IMG/VR virus record: IMGVR_UViG_3300009788_000017
Span: 1-56,988 of that record
Source: a virus
Length of the DNA stretch: 56,988 bases
Reading direction: 5' to 3' (one strand)
Both the position numbers and the translations under genes were made by a program. Within the stretch, counting starts at the first letter, position 1. Each line of letters begins with the position of its first letter. Positions 43,583 to 51,419 of this stretch are shown here, piece by piece. The notes below the pieces were generated by a model, which made no database searches, had not been told where the DNA came from, and saw only the letters and a list, made by a program, of their open reading frames with translations.

Positions 43583-44302
43583 CTATCGGTGTAAATCCTT
43601 GGCGATGGCTGCCAGAACTGGCTTGAGCCGGGCGTCCAGCATCCGCTCCAAGTCAGTCAGCAGGTCGAGCTTAAGTTCAAGGTCCTCAACCGGTGGGCGC
43701 CCGGCCAGCTGCTGCTCCAGGTCCTTCAGTGCGCCGTCGATGTCAGTCCGGCAGAACGTAGCCTCGACTGCTTTTAGCTCTTGGGCTGTAGGCCTGCTGA
43801 CGTACTCTTCAGCATTAGCCGGAGCATCGTAGTGATCGCAGCCAGGTCGTACGCAGTGCCCCTGCGGCTCCCCGTGCTCGCAGTACGCGACAGCAGGTGC
43901 CGGGTCAATCGCTTTAATCGCAGCATCGGAGTTGTCGGTGCGTGCTGGGATCTTAGTTGCCTTCTTGTCAGCCTTGTGCTGCGCTGGCAATCGCATCGGC
44001 GTAGCTTCCATCTTAGACACTCCTTTGATTGGGTCGGGAGCCTTGGCGCCACCGGCGTTGGCCTCGTCGATCAACTTCTGATTGTATTCTGGTGGGGCTG
44101 TGCGGAGTTGGTATCCGCCTGAACTCAGTGTGATCGCGCCTCGTTTCTTGAGGACGTGAAGCGCGTTGTCCAAATGTCCATCGGTCCAGTCGTCAGGAGC
44201 TATCCGCTTAATGGTTCCTCGGGATATCCTGTCCGGGTATGCCTCTCCTAGCAAGTTGACAATGTAGTTGCGGCGATCCACGCCTGTAAGGTCCTCTGAC
44301 AT
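43583..44302 (-). CDS. Winged-helix and zinc-finger-like DNA-binding protein (239 aa)
   Basis: A 239-residue protein. Residues ~8-65 look like a winged helix (NYIVNLLGEAYP, then RGTIKRIAPDDW and LKKRGAITLSSGGYQLR). After a basic linker comes a small metal-site candidate, YCEHGEPQGHCVRPGCDHYD (residues ~138-157), with three Cys and several His. The C-terminus is a coiled coil. A DNA-binding regulator or packaging-type protein is plausible; family not recognised. Confidence 0.55.
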   Translation of the reverse strand: MSEDLTGVDRRNYIVNLLGEAYPDRISRGTIKRIAPDDWTDGHLDNALHVLKKRGAITLSSGGYQLRTAPPEYNQKLIDEANAGGAKAPDPIKGVSKMEATPMRLPAQHKADKKATKIPARTDNSDAAIKAIDPAPAVAYCEHGEPQGHCVRPGCDHYDAPANAEEYVSRPTAQELKAVEATFCRTDIDGALKDLEQQLAGRPPVEDLELKLDLLTDLERMLDARLKPVLAAIAKDLHR

Positions 44303-44312
44303 TACTCAATCC

Positions 44313-44660
44313 TCAAAATGGGCATGGCTCGTCGGCGTCCATGCGTGTGATGTTCGGGCTGTGCTTCGACGCCTTGATAGAGGACTGCAGTTTCCAGTCA
44401 TCATAGTGGCGGCAGCCGAAACTGTCGTACCTGTGCAGTTTTTCAGGCGGCCAGGGTATCCGCGCGTCATGCATGCAGGCGTCGTAGCAGAGCGGTGCCC
44501 TGTCCTTCTCGCCTTTACGCAGCCTGTACTCGTCGACATACATCTTGCCGTCGCACCCAGCCATGTTGCACGTGGGCCATCGGACGTAGTGCTCGGGGCG
44601 TTTGCTCAGGTTGCGACGGGTCTGGCAGTTGCGCTTGTTGCAACGGGCTGGGACCTTCAT
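44313..44660 (-). CDS. Cys/His-rich zinc-binding protein (115 aa)
   Basis: A 115-residue protein with eight cysteines and several histidines: CNKRNC, CNMAGC, CYDAC, and GCRHYDD. Two zinc knuckles are likely. The HNH gene upstream overlaps it as ATGA, which suggests they work as a pair. No family recognised. Confidence 0.58.
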   Translation of the reverse strand: MKVPARCNKRNCQTRRNLSKRPEHYVRWPTCNMAGCDGKMYVDEYRLRKGEKDRAPLCYDACMHDARIPWPPEKLHRYDSFGCRHYDDWKLQSSIKASKHSPNITRMDADEPCPF

Positions 44661-45040
44661 GCGAACAAGTCCCGCTGCTGGAACGGGTGGTTATCCCACC
44701 ACTTGTTGGACTTGGACAGGTTGACCTTAGCCGGGAGCACCTGCAAGTTCCAAGGTACATGGAGCCCACAGACCAGCTCGTTCTTCAGTGGGACCTGGTG
44801 GTCGACGTGATCGTCAGGCCCGACTGACTCGTAGATTGCAGCCATCTCGGCGAGCTGCCCCTCGTCAAGCCATGGAGGGGTGGCCCAGTAGAGCTTCGTC
44901 CAGTACGTGTAACTGATCCGCAGGTTATATTTGGCGTACTCGATGACGCGTCCGTGTCTCAGCCAGTGCGGCGGCGCAGGGCGTGTAAATTTATCAGGGC
45001 AGAGGTCGTGTCGGTATGCCAGTCTGAATCTGTCAGCCAT
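44657..45040 (-). CDS. HNH endonuclease (127 aa)
   Basis: A 127-residue phage HNH nuclease without an AP2 domain. The core is DDHVDHQVPLKNELVCGLHV followed by PWNLQVLPAKVNLSKSNKW (residues ~78-116), the standard H-N-H pattern of this group. I prefer ATG 45040 over the GTG at 45043. It is the first gene after the promoter at 45073-45100 and is coupled to a zinc-binding gene. Confidence 0.78.
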   Translation of the reverse strand: MADRFRLAYRHDLCPDKFTRPAPPHWLRHGRVIEYAKYNLRISYTYWTKLYWATPPWLDEGQLAEMAAIYESVGPDDHVDHQVPLKNELVCGLHVPWNLQVLPAKVNLSKSNKWWDNHPFQQRDLFA

Positions 45041-45072
45041 CACTTAGTCCTATAAAGTATCTTATAGATCCT

Positions 45073-45100
45073 ACTATAGCGTGATGGTCTTAGATGTCAA
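45073..45100 (-). promoter_or_regulatory. Sigma-70 promoter of the HNH/zinc-finger operon, with shared operator core
   Basis: Minus-strand TTGACA (45095-45100), a 16-bp spacer and TATAGT (45073-45078). Just downstream, 45063-45071 reads TATAGATCC on the plus strand, the same element as at 41484-41492, and the plus-strand core TATAGATCCTA-x-TATA is common to both. A common repressor is likely. Confidence 0.75.
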
Positions 45101-45110
45101 CTCGAGATTA

Positions 45111-45437
45111 CTACTCCAGCACGTCAATGAACGCCCGGTTGGAGATGAACTCTTTAGGTGTGACGTCCTTGTATATGCCGAAGAACTGCCACTTACCCTT
45201 GATGTCGATCTCACCAGCAGCAGTGGTGTACTGGAAGTACTCGTTGGCCACGAGCGGTGGGGTGGTGGTTGCGTCGGACACGGCCGGAGCTGTGACGGCG
45301 GTTGATGTGAACGCAGTGGTCCCATCAGGGCGGATGCCTACGACGCTGAGCGGTGGGGCCCCATCAGCTCCGGACAGATCGAACCCCGTCACCAGATTGA
45401 TCTTCTTGCCGACCTCGCCTACGTGCAGTACTGACAT
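45111..45437 (-). CDS. Beta-rich virion-associated candidate (108 aa)
   Basis: A 108-residue protein, mostly beta strands with Thr/Ala/Val, ending in a charged helix-like tail (DVTPKEFISNRAFIDVLE). It is the last of three coupled genes that starts with the large appendage protein at 45709. No family recognised; the shared operon suggests a partner of that protein. Confidence 0.5.
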   Translation of the reverse strand: MSVLHVGEVGKKINLVTGFDLSGADGAPPLSVVGIRPDGTTAFTSTAVTAPAVSDATTTPPLVANEYFQYTTAAGEIDIKGKWQFFGIYKDVTPKEFISNRAFIDVLE

Positions 45438-45709
45438 TATTGTATCCTCGCTTCTAATATGAACTCGCTATCGTCGATCGTCGACTTCAGCGTCATGACC
45501 TCACCGATGAGCGACGCTGCGGTTGTGTCGGATGGGTCGATCGTCGCCTGCGCCGTGAGCACCGGGGTGATCGTGCTCTGCAGCACTGCGTCTCCCGGGT
45601 CGATCAACGACAGCAGCGTACACTCGGCGTCTGCCGTGAGCAGGTTACCTACTGCAGGCCAATACCGCTTGGCCCAGTACCGCGGGGAGAAGTATCTGGA
45701 TGCAAACAT
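45437..45709 (-). CDS. Small protein between the appendage genes (90 aa)
   Basis: A 90-residue protein with an aromatic, basic start (MFASRYFSPRYWAKRYWPAV) and an acidic beta-rich remainder. Its ATG overlaps the large appendage gene's stop (TGATG) and its stop overlaps the next ATG (TAATG). No family recognised; coupling suggests an assembly or adaptor role. Confidence 0.5.
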   Translation of the reverse strand: MFASRYFSPRYWAKRYWPAVGNLLTADAECTLLSLIDPGDAVLQSTITPVLTAQATIDPSDTTAASLIGEVMTLKSTIDDSEFILEARIQ

Positions 45710-48066
45710 CAGCCAGCCGCGTCCTTGGTAACTATCGTCCGGTTACCGTCAGCGTCCACCGTCGCAGTCAGCCTGGTCCTGCTACCATCCGCAGCCTTGA
45801 TCGTGATCGAGTTGGTTGCGGCGCCGGCCAATATACCTACATCGGCAGCCAGCATGAGTTTGAGTGCCTCCTCCAGCGTGAACCCATCTACATCACCACC
45901 AGCAAACATCGCTGCCGCAGTCTCATCAATCGCGGAGAGTGACGTGGGTAGCATGACGTACGCCGATGTTGAGTCTGGGTTGGTGCCCCACGCCACGCTC
46001 AATGTCGCTATTTTGGTCGTGCCGTCGTAGTCGGTCACCAGCCGGGCCTGGTCGTCGCCGGTGCCTGACCTGATGAGTATAGTCTGCCCATTATAGGCGT
46101 CGTCTATTGCGGAGGCCAAGGTGTTCAGAGTGATCGTAGTTGCAGTGCTGGCCTGGACTAGCCCCTCGTTGACGTGCTCCCGGCCCGGGTCAGCGACGAT
46201 ATTGAACACGCTGGTCGCGTCAGGGTTGACCTTCCAGTTCCGATCTACTGTGGCAGTCTTGGTTGTGCCGTCATACTGCAGTACCAGCCTGGCCTGGCCG
46301 GCGCCGGTGCCTGACATAATAGCTATGACCGCTGGGTCATAGGCCCCATCAGTCGCTGAGGCTGCCGCGTCGAGCTGGATCTGATTGTTGCCGGTGCCTG
46401 AACCTTGGGCTGTGTTGTTGCGGATGACTCCAGCTGCACGAGAGATCTGATCCTGGTCATAGCGAGCCGTCTCCGTCAGCACTACCGCTCCGCCTGAGTT
46501 GTCGGTCTTGTCGAAGTGACCCGAGACACGCATGGTGCCACCCGTGCAGTTAGCGTTCAGGACGTACTGGCCATGACCTTCGAGGCTGACTGTATCTGTG
46601 CCTAGCTGACCCATGTTTTTGAATTCGATACCACCTGCGTAGCCTCGGAAGTTGACGTTCTGGTTGGCGTTAGCCGCTCCAAAATCAAAGCTCGGCGTAG
46701 CTGACCCGGCAACTAAAGAGTGGCACCGAATGAAGTGGTAGTCACCTACAGCGCTGGCGATGAAGTCACCGCTCAGGCAGCACGCCAATAGCTCAACGGG
46801 AGGGAGAGTGACGTCGCCCATCAGGCATGATTGGAACCGTGGCAAGGTGCCTCCGTTGGCGCCGACGCCAGTGACTGAGTTGGCTCCTTGGACGAAGATT
46901 CCATTGATGTCTTGGCCGCCCAACGCAAGGCTCCAGTTGTCTCCGACGAGTGCATAATTGTCAGACACTCCTGTCAGAGCGATCGCTGATCCGTTAACGA
47001 ACCTGAACCGAGTCAGACCGACCAAGCCTGAGAGTGTCAACGCGTCTGCCCAAGTCAGGACAGCGTTGTCAGCTACACCGTTGACGAACGGCACTGTGCC
47101 TGCGGTACCGTTGCCCGTATCGACCCAGATCGCACCGTCTGCATACCCGACCGACTGCGATACAACGGCATATGATGTGATGATCCGGTCGATCAAGAGG
47201 GTGGCAGTCGTCAGGCCGGTCTCCTCGAACCGAATCCGAACCTTGCCGAGGTTGGCCCCGGTCCCGGTGTGGCGGATCAGGAGGTCCGGAGATAGGACTG
47301 AGTCAATTGAGCCGTTGGTCCCTGCGAGGAAGTCGATCTGATCCCACGTGGCGCCGTCCCAGTCGAAGGCGTACACAGTGATGGAGTCATTGGCACCATT
47401 GATCCTCAGGTCGATCTGCGCGCTTGACGCGGTGCCGTTGCCGGTCACGTCGAATTGATAATAAAGATCGATCACACCCGCAGTATCTGTGTGTTCGTGA
47501 TGGACGTCATCTACTGTGGCAGTATCTGCGAACGTGCCGCTGGACTGGACGCCGGTAGTCAGGACGTAGGACTCGGCCTGGATGCTGATGGATGACGATC
47601 CTACCGAAATCCCTCCGACCTGCGCCTGCGTAGACGGGAATGTATCGCCGGTGATGCCTGTGGTGTCGTACTGCAGCTCCAGGTTGTCAGCTGCCGTGGT
47701 GTCACCGCTGATCGATACGACGTCGGCTGACGCGACAGCGGAGTCCAGATCGAACGCGTGCTGTGCTGAGGCGTTGCCGTAGGTCTCGATCGCAACTGAC
47801 AGGTCGATCCAGGCTTTTGGTCCGGTCTGGTCCACGAGGTAGAGCTTGACCCGGGCGGCCTGCATCTCTGTGGCGGTGAGGACGATTGAGTAGCCGGTGC
47901 CCTCGTCGGTGGGGAGGTTGGTGGTATTCACCTCCGCCCCTTCGTCCTTCATGATGACAACATCACCGGCTGCGAATGGTGCAGCCGGCTCAAAGTCATC
48001 TCCGCCGGGCTGGAATAAGGTGAACAAGATGGTTGCGGATTCACCGTATTTCCGTAGCTCGGACAT
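45709..48066 (-). CDS. Large appendage/baseplate-like protein with BppU-like N-terminus and twin repeats (785 aa)
   Basis: A ~785-residue beta-rich, acidic protein. Residues ~1-95 resemble the N-terminal domain of phage upper-baseplate proteins (KYGESATILFTLFQPGGDDF). Two ~60-residue repeats near residues ~560-680 share TxxDGAYD/GQTI, GTGxGQARLVxxYDGTTKxATV and xWxxNPDxTSxY. The C-terminus has a short coiled part. I start it at ATG 48066 rather than GTG 48075. Encoded against the structural operon, it may be an alternative receptor-binding or head-fibre protein, or a carried module from another phage. Confidence 0.6.
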   Translation of the reverse strand: MSELRKYGESATILFTLFQPGGDDFEPAAPFAAGDVVIMKDEGAEVNTTNLPTDEGTGYSIVLTATEMQAARVKLYLVDQTGPKAWIDLSVAIETYGNASAQHAFDLDSAVASADVVSISGDTTAADNLELQYDTTGITGDTFPSTQAQVGGISVGSSSISIQAESYVLTTGVQSSGTFADTATVDDVHHEHTDTAGVIDLYYQFDVTGNGTASSAQIDLRINGANDSITVYAFDWDGATWDQIDFLAGTNGSIDSVLSPDLLIRHTGTGANLGKVRIRFEETGLTTATLLIDRIITSYAVVSQSVGYADGAIWVDTGNGTAGTVPFVNGVADNAVLTWADALTLSGLVGLTRFRFVNGSAIALTGVSDNYALVGDNWSLALGGQDINGIFVQGANSVTGVGANGGTLPRFQSCLMGDVTLPPVELLACCLSGDFIASAVGDYHFIRCHSLVAGSATPSFDFGAANANQNVNFRGYAGGIEFKNMGQLGTDTVSLEGHGQYVLNANCTGGTMRVSGHFDKTDNSGGAVVLTETARYDQDQISRAAGVIRNNTAQGSGTGNNQIQLDAAASATDGAYDPAVIAIMSGTGAGQARLVLQYDGTTKTATVDRNWKVNPDATSVFNIVADPGREHVNEGLVQASTATTITLNTLASAIDDAYNGQTILIRSGTGDDQARLVTDYDGTTKIATLSVAWGTNPDSTSAYVMLPTSLSAIDETAAAMFAGGDVDGFTLEEALKLMLAADVGILAGAATNSITIKAADGSRTRLTATVDADGNRTIVTKDAAG

Positions 48067-48077
48067 GCTCGACACCT

Positions 48078-48096
48078 GTAATTGAATATCAATTAC
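48078..48096. promoter_or_regulatory. Palindrome GTAATTGA-ATA-TCAATTAC upstream of the appendage operon
   Basis: A perfect 8-bp dyad with a 3-base centre, ending about 10 bases from the start of the appendage gene. A second palindrome, GGTTACGTAACC (48130-48141), is nearby in the same 68-base gap. A weak -10-like TAAGAT lies between them. Probably operator sites for a regulator; no strong promoter is visible. Confidence 0.5.
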
Positions 48097-48143
48097 TCTA
48101 TCTTAGCCGATGCCGATGTGATAAGGAATGGTTACGTAACCTC

Positions 48144-48362
48144 CTAGACTTCACCGCAGCCAATCCTGGCACATAGTGCCTTGTGTTTTGCCATGGCCAC
48201 GTCGGCAGGCACACGATAAGGCTCAAACATACCCTTGGTCACGATCGTCCGCAGGGCATAGGCTTTACGGATGAAGTCAGCTATGTGAGCTTCCGTCAGG
48301 GTCTTTGCAGCTTCCGTGGCAGCCCAGACTGGTACGTACGGTAAAATCTTGAGCTCACTCAT
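48144..48362 (-). CDS. Hypothetical protein (72 aa)
   Basis: A 72-residue helical protein starting MSELKILPYVPVWAATEAAK. The start at 48362 overlaps the upstream stop (ATGA). Last gene of the operon begun at 49846; no family recognised. Confidence 0.55.
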   Translation of the reverse strand: MSELKILPYVPVWAATEAAKTLTEAHIADFIRKAYALRTIVTKGMFEPYRVPADVAMAKHKALCARIGCGEV

Positions 48363-48799
48363 ATCACCTCCTTGCAGTGTTTGATCATCTGCTGGCCGTA
48401 CCACATGGCCTTCCTGATCGACTCCAGGCCGCCCTTGAACCGCTCCCGCCATTCGTACTTGATCATGTTGCCTTTGCAGTAGCCTCGGAACTCCTCCTCG
48501 GTCAGCGCTGCACGTATGGCGTCAATGCACTCAATCTCACCGGCATTATAGTGCGGAGGCTCGTTGACCATGTCTGCCTTGGGGGTCAGGACGATGCGGT
48601 CAGACAGTGGCTTCTCACGAATCTGCTGCCTAACGTCCTGGATCGCCAGAATATGAGGCAGTTCTTCGATATTGAACAGGTCCTTCCGACATCCAGGTAG
48701 AGGCTCGTCTCGGAGGTAGAAAACTAAGGAGACGACGCCAGGCCCGGAGTGGTGCAGTGTGAAGTATTCGGCGGTTGGTGGTACCCATGGCTTACTCAT
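48359..48799 (-). CDS. DUF3310-family protein (146 aa)
   Basis: A 146-residue protein whose C-terminal half is the DUF3310 domain: NEPPHYNAGEIECIDAIRAA and EFRGYCKGNMIKYEWRERFK, then KGGLESIRKAMWYGQQMI (residues ~75-140). DUF3310 occurs in phage early regions, with proposed nucleotide-metabolism or regulatory roles. The start is set at ATG 48799 (GGTGGTGGTGAT leader), coupled to the upstream short gene. Confidence 0.78.
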   Translation of the reverse strand: MSKPWVPPTAEYFTLHHSGPGVVSLVFYLRDEPLPGCRKDLFNIEELPHILAIQDVRQQIREKPLSDRIVLTPKADMVNEPPHYNAGEIECIDAIRAALTEEEFRGYCKGNMIKYEWRERFKGGLESIRKAMWYGQQMIKHCKEVI

Positions 48800-48963
48800 A
48801 TCACCACCACCTCGAACTTCGCCTCGCCGTACCAACGACGATCACCCTGGTCGTTCTCCACTTGGTAGCTGGAGCCGCCGTTGCCGATCAATGCGACCGG
48901 ATAGGTCTGGCCTTCGGTCAGCTGGTCTTCGAACCCTGCTTCATCCACACATAATACATGCAT
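48796..48963 (-). CDS. Small conserved-looking beta protein (55 aa)
   Basis: A 55-residue frame (MHVLCVDEAGFEDQLTEGQT...) with a beta-rich outline and a C-terminal EAKFEVVVI. It overlaps the DUF3310 start as ATGA and follows the next gene closely, so it is likely real. Similar tiny phage proteins with ...VENDxGxxxWYGEAKFE are common; role unknown. Confidence 0.6.
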   Translation of the reverse strand: MHVLCVDEAGFEDQLTEGQTYPVALIGNGGSSYQVENDQGDRRWYGEAKFEVVVI

Positions 48964-48965
48964 CT

Positions 48966-49262
48966 TTATAGCTCCTGTGCTGCTTTGATTGTATTAAATA
49001 ACGTATTCCCCATGCCTAGCAACTGCTGACTTTCGATCGGCGGGATGCGATCGTCTCTTGACAGTTGATTAGCCAAGGCTCTGCTTAGATCGCGCTTACT
49101 GACATAGATCGTCGGCGCGGCTGGCTCAACAACCCGGTGCTTGACCACCGTCGACACCGGGATCTTGAGCTGGTCGATCGCATCTCCTGCGTTCGCGTAG
49201 GCGTTGGTTGTGATCGTACCGCCGGAGTTTAGCGTCAGCTCGATCGTTGGATTATCAGTCAT
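48966..49262 (-). CDS. Hypothetical protein (98 aa)
   Basis: A 98-residue protein. The start at 49262 overlaps the upstream stop (ATGA). Residues ~5-30 are beta-rich (IELTLNSGGTITTNAYANAG), residues ~50-90 helical. No family recognised. Confidence 0.55.
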   Translation of the reverse strand: MTDNPTIELTLNSGGTITTNAYANAGDAIDQLKIPVSTVVKHRVVEPAAPTIYVSKRDLSRALANQLSRDDRIPPIESQQLLGMGNTLFNTIKAAQEL

Positions 49263-49846
49263 GACTTGATCCCCAGCAATCGCTTCATCTCGGTCTGGAT
49301 CTCCTGGCGAGTGCTGTGGACCGCCCGGTCGTGGACCTCCTGCATCTGGCTGGATATCACACCCATCAGCCACTCGTGGGAGTCCTCTTCGACATTACGG
49401 ACCGTGAAGCTGTAGCGGTGATCCGCGATAGTAACCTCAAGCACTGGGTTGCTCTCGTCGTAGCGAGTGATCCGCGCCTCAGGCGTCTCGGCACAGATCG
49501 GCTCGAACTTGATGTGGTCTGGGAGCTCCCACGGCTCACTGCTGAGGTCGGCTGCGATCGCACGGTTGAGGTGTTCGAGCTGGTGCCGCACTCGGCCAAG
49601 GCTGTCAACCTCGTCGCGACAATACAGATGCCGAGTCATGGCCTCAGCGGCAGTCACCGACGCGCTCCGGAGCCGCTCGTAGCCCCCGGACAGCCGGGTC
49701 TGGCGTAGCTTGACCTCTCGCAGCACTTCAGTGAGTAGCTGTTCCCCAAGGAATGACTCCTGGACCTGCTTGACGGTGATCGGCGAGCTGATAACTCCAG
49801 TCTCCATGCCGAGCTCGTTGATGGCGCTGTACATTAATGGGCTCAT
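49259..49846 (-). CDS. Hypothetical coiled-coil protein (195 aa)
   Basis: A 195-residue protein, charged and largely helical (EQLLTEVLREVKLRQTRLSG), with a beta-like centre (VLEVTIADHRYSFTVRN). A good leader (ATAGGAGAAGATC-ATG) and the promoter at 49874-49900 precede it. No family recognised. Confidence 0.6.
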   Translation of the reverse strand: MSPLMYSAINELGMETGVISSPITVKQVQESFLGEQLLTEVLREVKLRQTRLSGGYERLRSASVTAAEAMTRHLYCRDEVDSLGRVRHQLEHLNRAIAADLSSEPWELPDHIKFEPICAETPEARITRYDESNPVLEVTIADHRYSFTVRNVEEDSHEWLMGVISSQMQEVHDRAVHSTRQEIQTEMKRLLGIKS

Positions 49847-49873
49847 GATCTTCTCCTATGATTTGTACGATAG

Positions 49874-49900
49874 ATTATAGCATGGCTGAGCGGTTATCAA
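49874..49900 (-). promoter_or_regulatory. Sigma-70-like promoter upstream of the 49846 operon
   Basis: Minus-strand TTGATA (49895-49900) and TATAAT (49874-49879) with a short 15-bp spacer. The -10 is a consensus match. The gene it would drive starts 28 bases on. The spacer makes it weaker than the other leftward promoters. Confidence 0.5.
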
Positions 49901-50609
49901 GCGCCAACTCACCCGCATCTCGAAAAAATCCCTTGAGCTCGTGGTACTTCCACAAATACACGCGGCTGCGGTCGATAAGCTCCTTCATGCCGGTCGGGTC
50001 GTAGGGCCTGGCGAAGAGCTCGAAGGCCAGCTTCTCCAGGCCGCACTGCAGACTGAACGGGTCCTGGAGCGCCACGCACACCGAGTACGCCGGTACCAGG
50101 GTCTTGGTGTAGTACCTCATATCTGTGGGTCCGAACATCATCTCAAACACGCCGGACCATGTGTGCTCGGCGTCTAAGGTGCGCGGCCAGAACTTCTCGA
50201 TCGTCTCGTTGGTGACCTCAACGCGTTGGCGGCTGATGGCCCGGTGGAGTATCGACTGGATCAGGAAGACCTTGACCACGCGGTACTCCTCACACGCCGG
50301 GCCCAGATGGATCTTGTAGCGAGCCTTGCGACCTTTGACGCCCTGCCTCTCCTTGACCGTCTTAAAGTCGTGGACCCTGGCCAGCAGTGCGTGGTCCGGG
50401 GTGGGGATCTGCACCGAGCGAGCGACGTCTCGCCACAGTAGCTGCGTCGGTCGGTCGTCTGGCAGCACGCAGAGCGTAGTATTAGTTATGATGGCAGCAT
50501 CCTCGATTTCGTTTGTTCCAGTCCGCTCGTCCACGACCTCGGCCCTTGCCGCCACGTTGGCTGTAGTCGGGCAGTTCGGCCTCAGGCTCTGGGATCTCCT
50601 CACGTGCAC
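49875..50609 (-). CDS. Hypothetical protein, start uncertain (244 aa)
   Basis: A 244-residue protein, mainly helical, with no recognised domain (VHDFKTVKERQGVKGRKARY, then LFIQSILHRAI-like helix). The longest start (GTG 50609, GGAGATTC leader) overlaps the upstream gene by 128 bases, which is unusual; a shorter start near 50480 is possible but lacks a good leader. Its 3' end overlaps the promoter at 49874. Confidence 0.55.
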   Translation of the reverse strand: MHVRRSQSLRPNCPTTANVAARAEVVDERTGTNEIEDAAIITNTTLCVLPDDRPTQLLWRDVARSVQIPTPDHALLARVHDFKTVKERQGVKGRKARYKIHLGPACEEYRVVKVFLIQSILHRAISRQRVEVTNETIEKFWPRTLDAEHTWSGVFEMMFGPTDMRYYTKTLVPAYSVCVALQDPFSLQCGLEKLAFELFARPYDPTGMKELIDRSRVYLWKYHELKGFFRDAGELALDNRSAML

Positions 50610-50772
50610 GAATCTCCAGCGCCTCCCCGGTTCTGAGCTCTTGCAGCTCCGCTAGAGAGTCCACCACGATCACCTCAGCGTCGAGTTCTTGCATTATCGT
50701 AGCTGCCATGCTCCGTGCAGTGGCCGAGGTGAGCACGATCAGGCCTCTAGGCTCTTGAGGTTCAGAATCCAT
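50482..50772 (-). CDS. Hypothetical protein with basic tail (96 aa)
   Basis: A 96-residue protein: an alpha/beta N-terminal part (LIVLTSATARSMAATIMQEL), an acidic middle and a Gly/Arg-rich tail (RGGKGRGRGRADWNKRNRGC). No family recognised. The last 128 bases overlap the next gene in another frame. Confidence 0.5.
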   Translation of the reverse strand: MDSEPQEPRGLIVLTSATARSMAATIMQELDAEVIVVDSLAELQELRTGEALEIRAREEIPEPEAELPDYSQRGGKGRGRGRADWNKRNRGCCHHN

Positions 50773-51049
50773 ACGTAGCTCCTAGGCCTTGAGGCGGTGC
50801 TGCAGCGCGTCGCTTCAGTTCGGCCATCAACGATGGGTGGACGAACAGGCCTCTCGGCGTCTGCAAGATGCATGGCTTCTTCTCAAAGCCCCAGCGCTTT
50901 ATCCACTTCTTCTGCACTCGGGCATAGTAGCGAGTGCCTGACATCCAGCGCTTGGGCTCTAGCGTGCGGGTCGGCCCTACGGTCTCCAACGCGTTCATAT
51001 CCTCAAAGACTCGGAGTCCGGCGAAAGGATTGAATTGGTTCGGATACAC
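50762..51049 (-). CDS. Hypothetical basic protein (95 aa)
   Basis: A 95-residue basic protein with a GTG start (GGAGATCACC leader). Aromatic/basic centre (RYYARVQKKWIKRWGFEKK). It lies directly after the Rrf2-type regulator. No family recognised. Confidence 0.55.
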   Translation of the reverse strand: MYPNQFNPFAGLRVFEDMNALETVGPTRTLEPKRWMSGTRYYARVQKKWIKRWGFEKKPCILQTPRGLFVHPSLMAELKRRAAAPPQGLGATYGF

Positions 51050-51058
51050 GGTGATCTC

Positions 51059-51409
51059 CTAGACCAGCAGGTCGCGTAGTGTGACGTTGAGGCTCTCACC
51101 TACTCGGGTCGCCACGGTCGCCCAGCCATCGGACTGCGCTGGTGGCTGCTCGTGCACGGCGTTGACGATCTGGGCGACCGTGGTATCCAAGCTGGTGACG
51201 CAGTAGCCGCCACTGGGGCCGCGCGTGCTGGTCACCAGGTTCTCTTTGCGGAGGTCTGCGAAGATCTGCTCCAGGTAGGAGACCGAGGCGTGCTGACGTG
51301 CTGAGAGCTCTGAAAGCGAGGTGGGGGTGGGGGTGCCGTGGATGGCACCGAGGTGCGCCAGGTTGATCATGGCGATCACTGCGTGCTTTGACTTGAGTCC
51401 TATTAACAT
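51059..51409 (-). CDS. Rrf2/IscR-family transcription regulator (116 aa)
   Basis: A 116-residue Rrf2-type winged-helix regulator. The family pattern is clear: SKHAVIAMINLAHLG, then SLSELSARQHASVSYLEQIF and LRKENLVTSTRGPSGGYCV (residues ~8-75). Unlike IscR or NsrR it has no C-terminal trio of cysteines; its only Cys is in GGYCV, so it should not carry an Fe-S cluster in the usual way. A palindrome surrounds its promoter (51420-51468), so it likely represses itself. Phage-borne Rrf2 proteins are rare. Confidence 0.8.
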   Translation of the reverse strand: MLIGLKSKHAVIAMINLAHLGAIHGTPTPTSLSELSARQHASVSYLEQIFADLRKENLVTSTRGPSGGYCVTSLDTTVAQIVNAVHEQPPAQSDGWATVATRVGESLNVTLRDLLV

Positions 51410-51419
51410 TCTAATTCTC

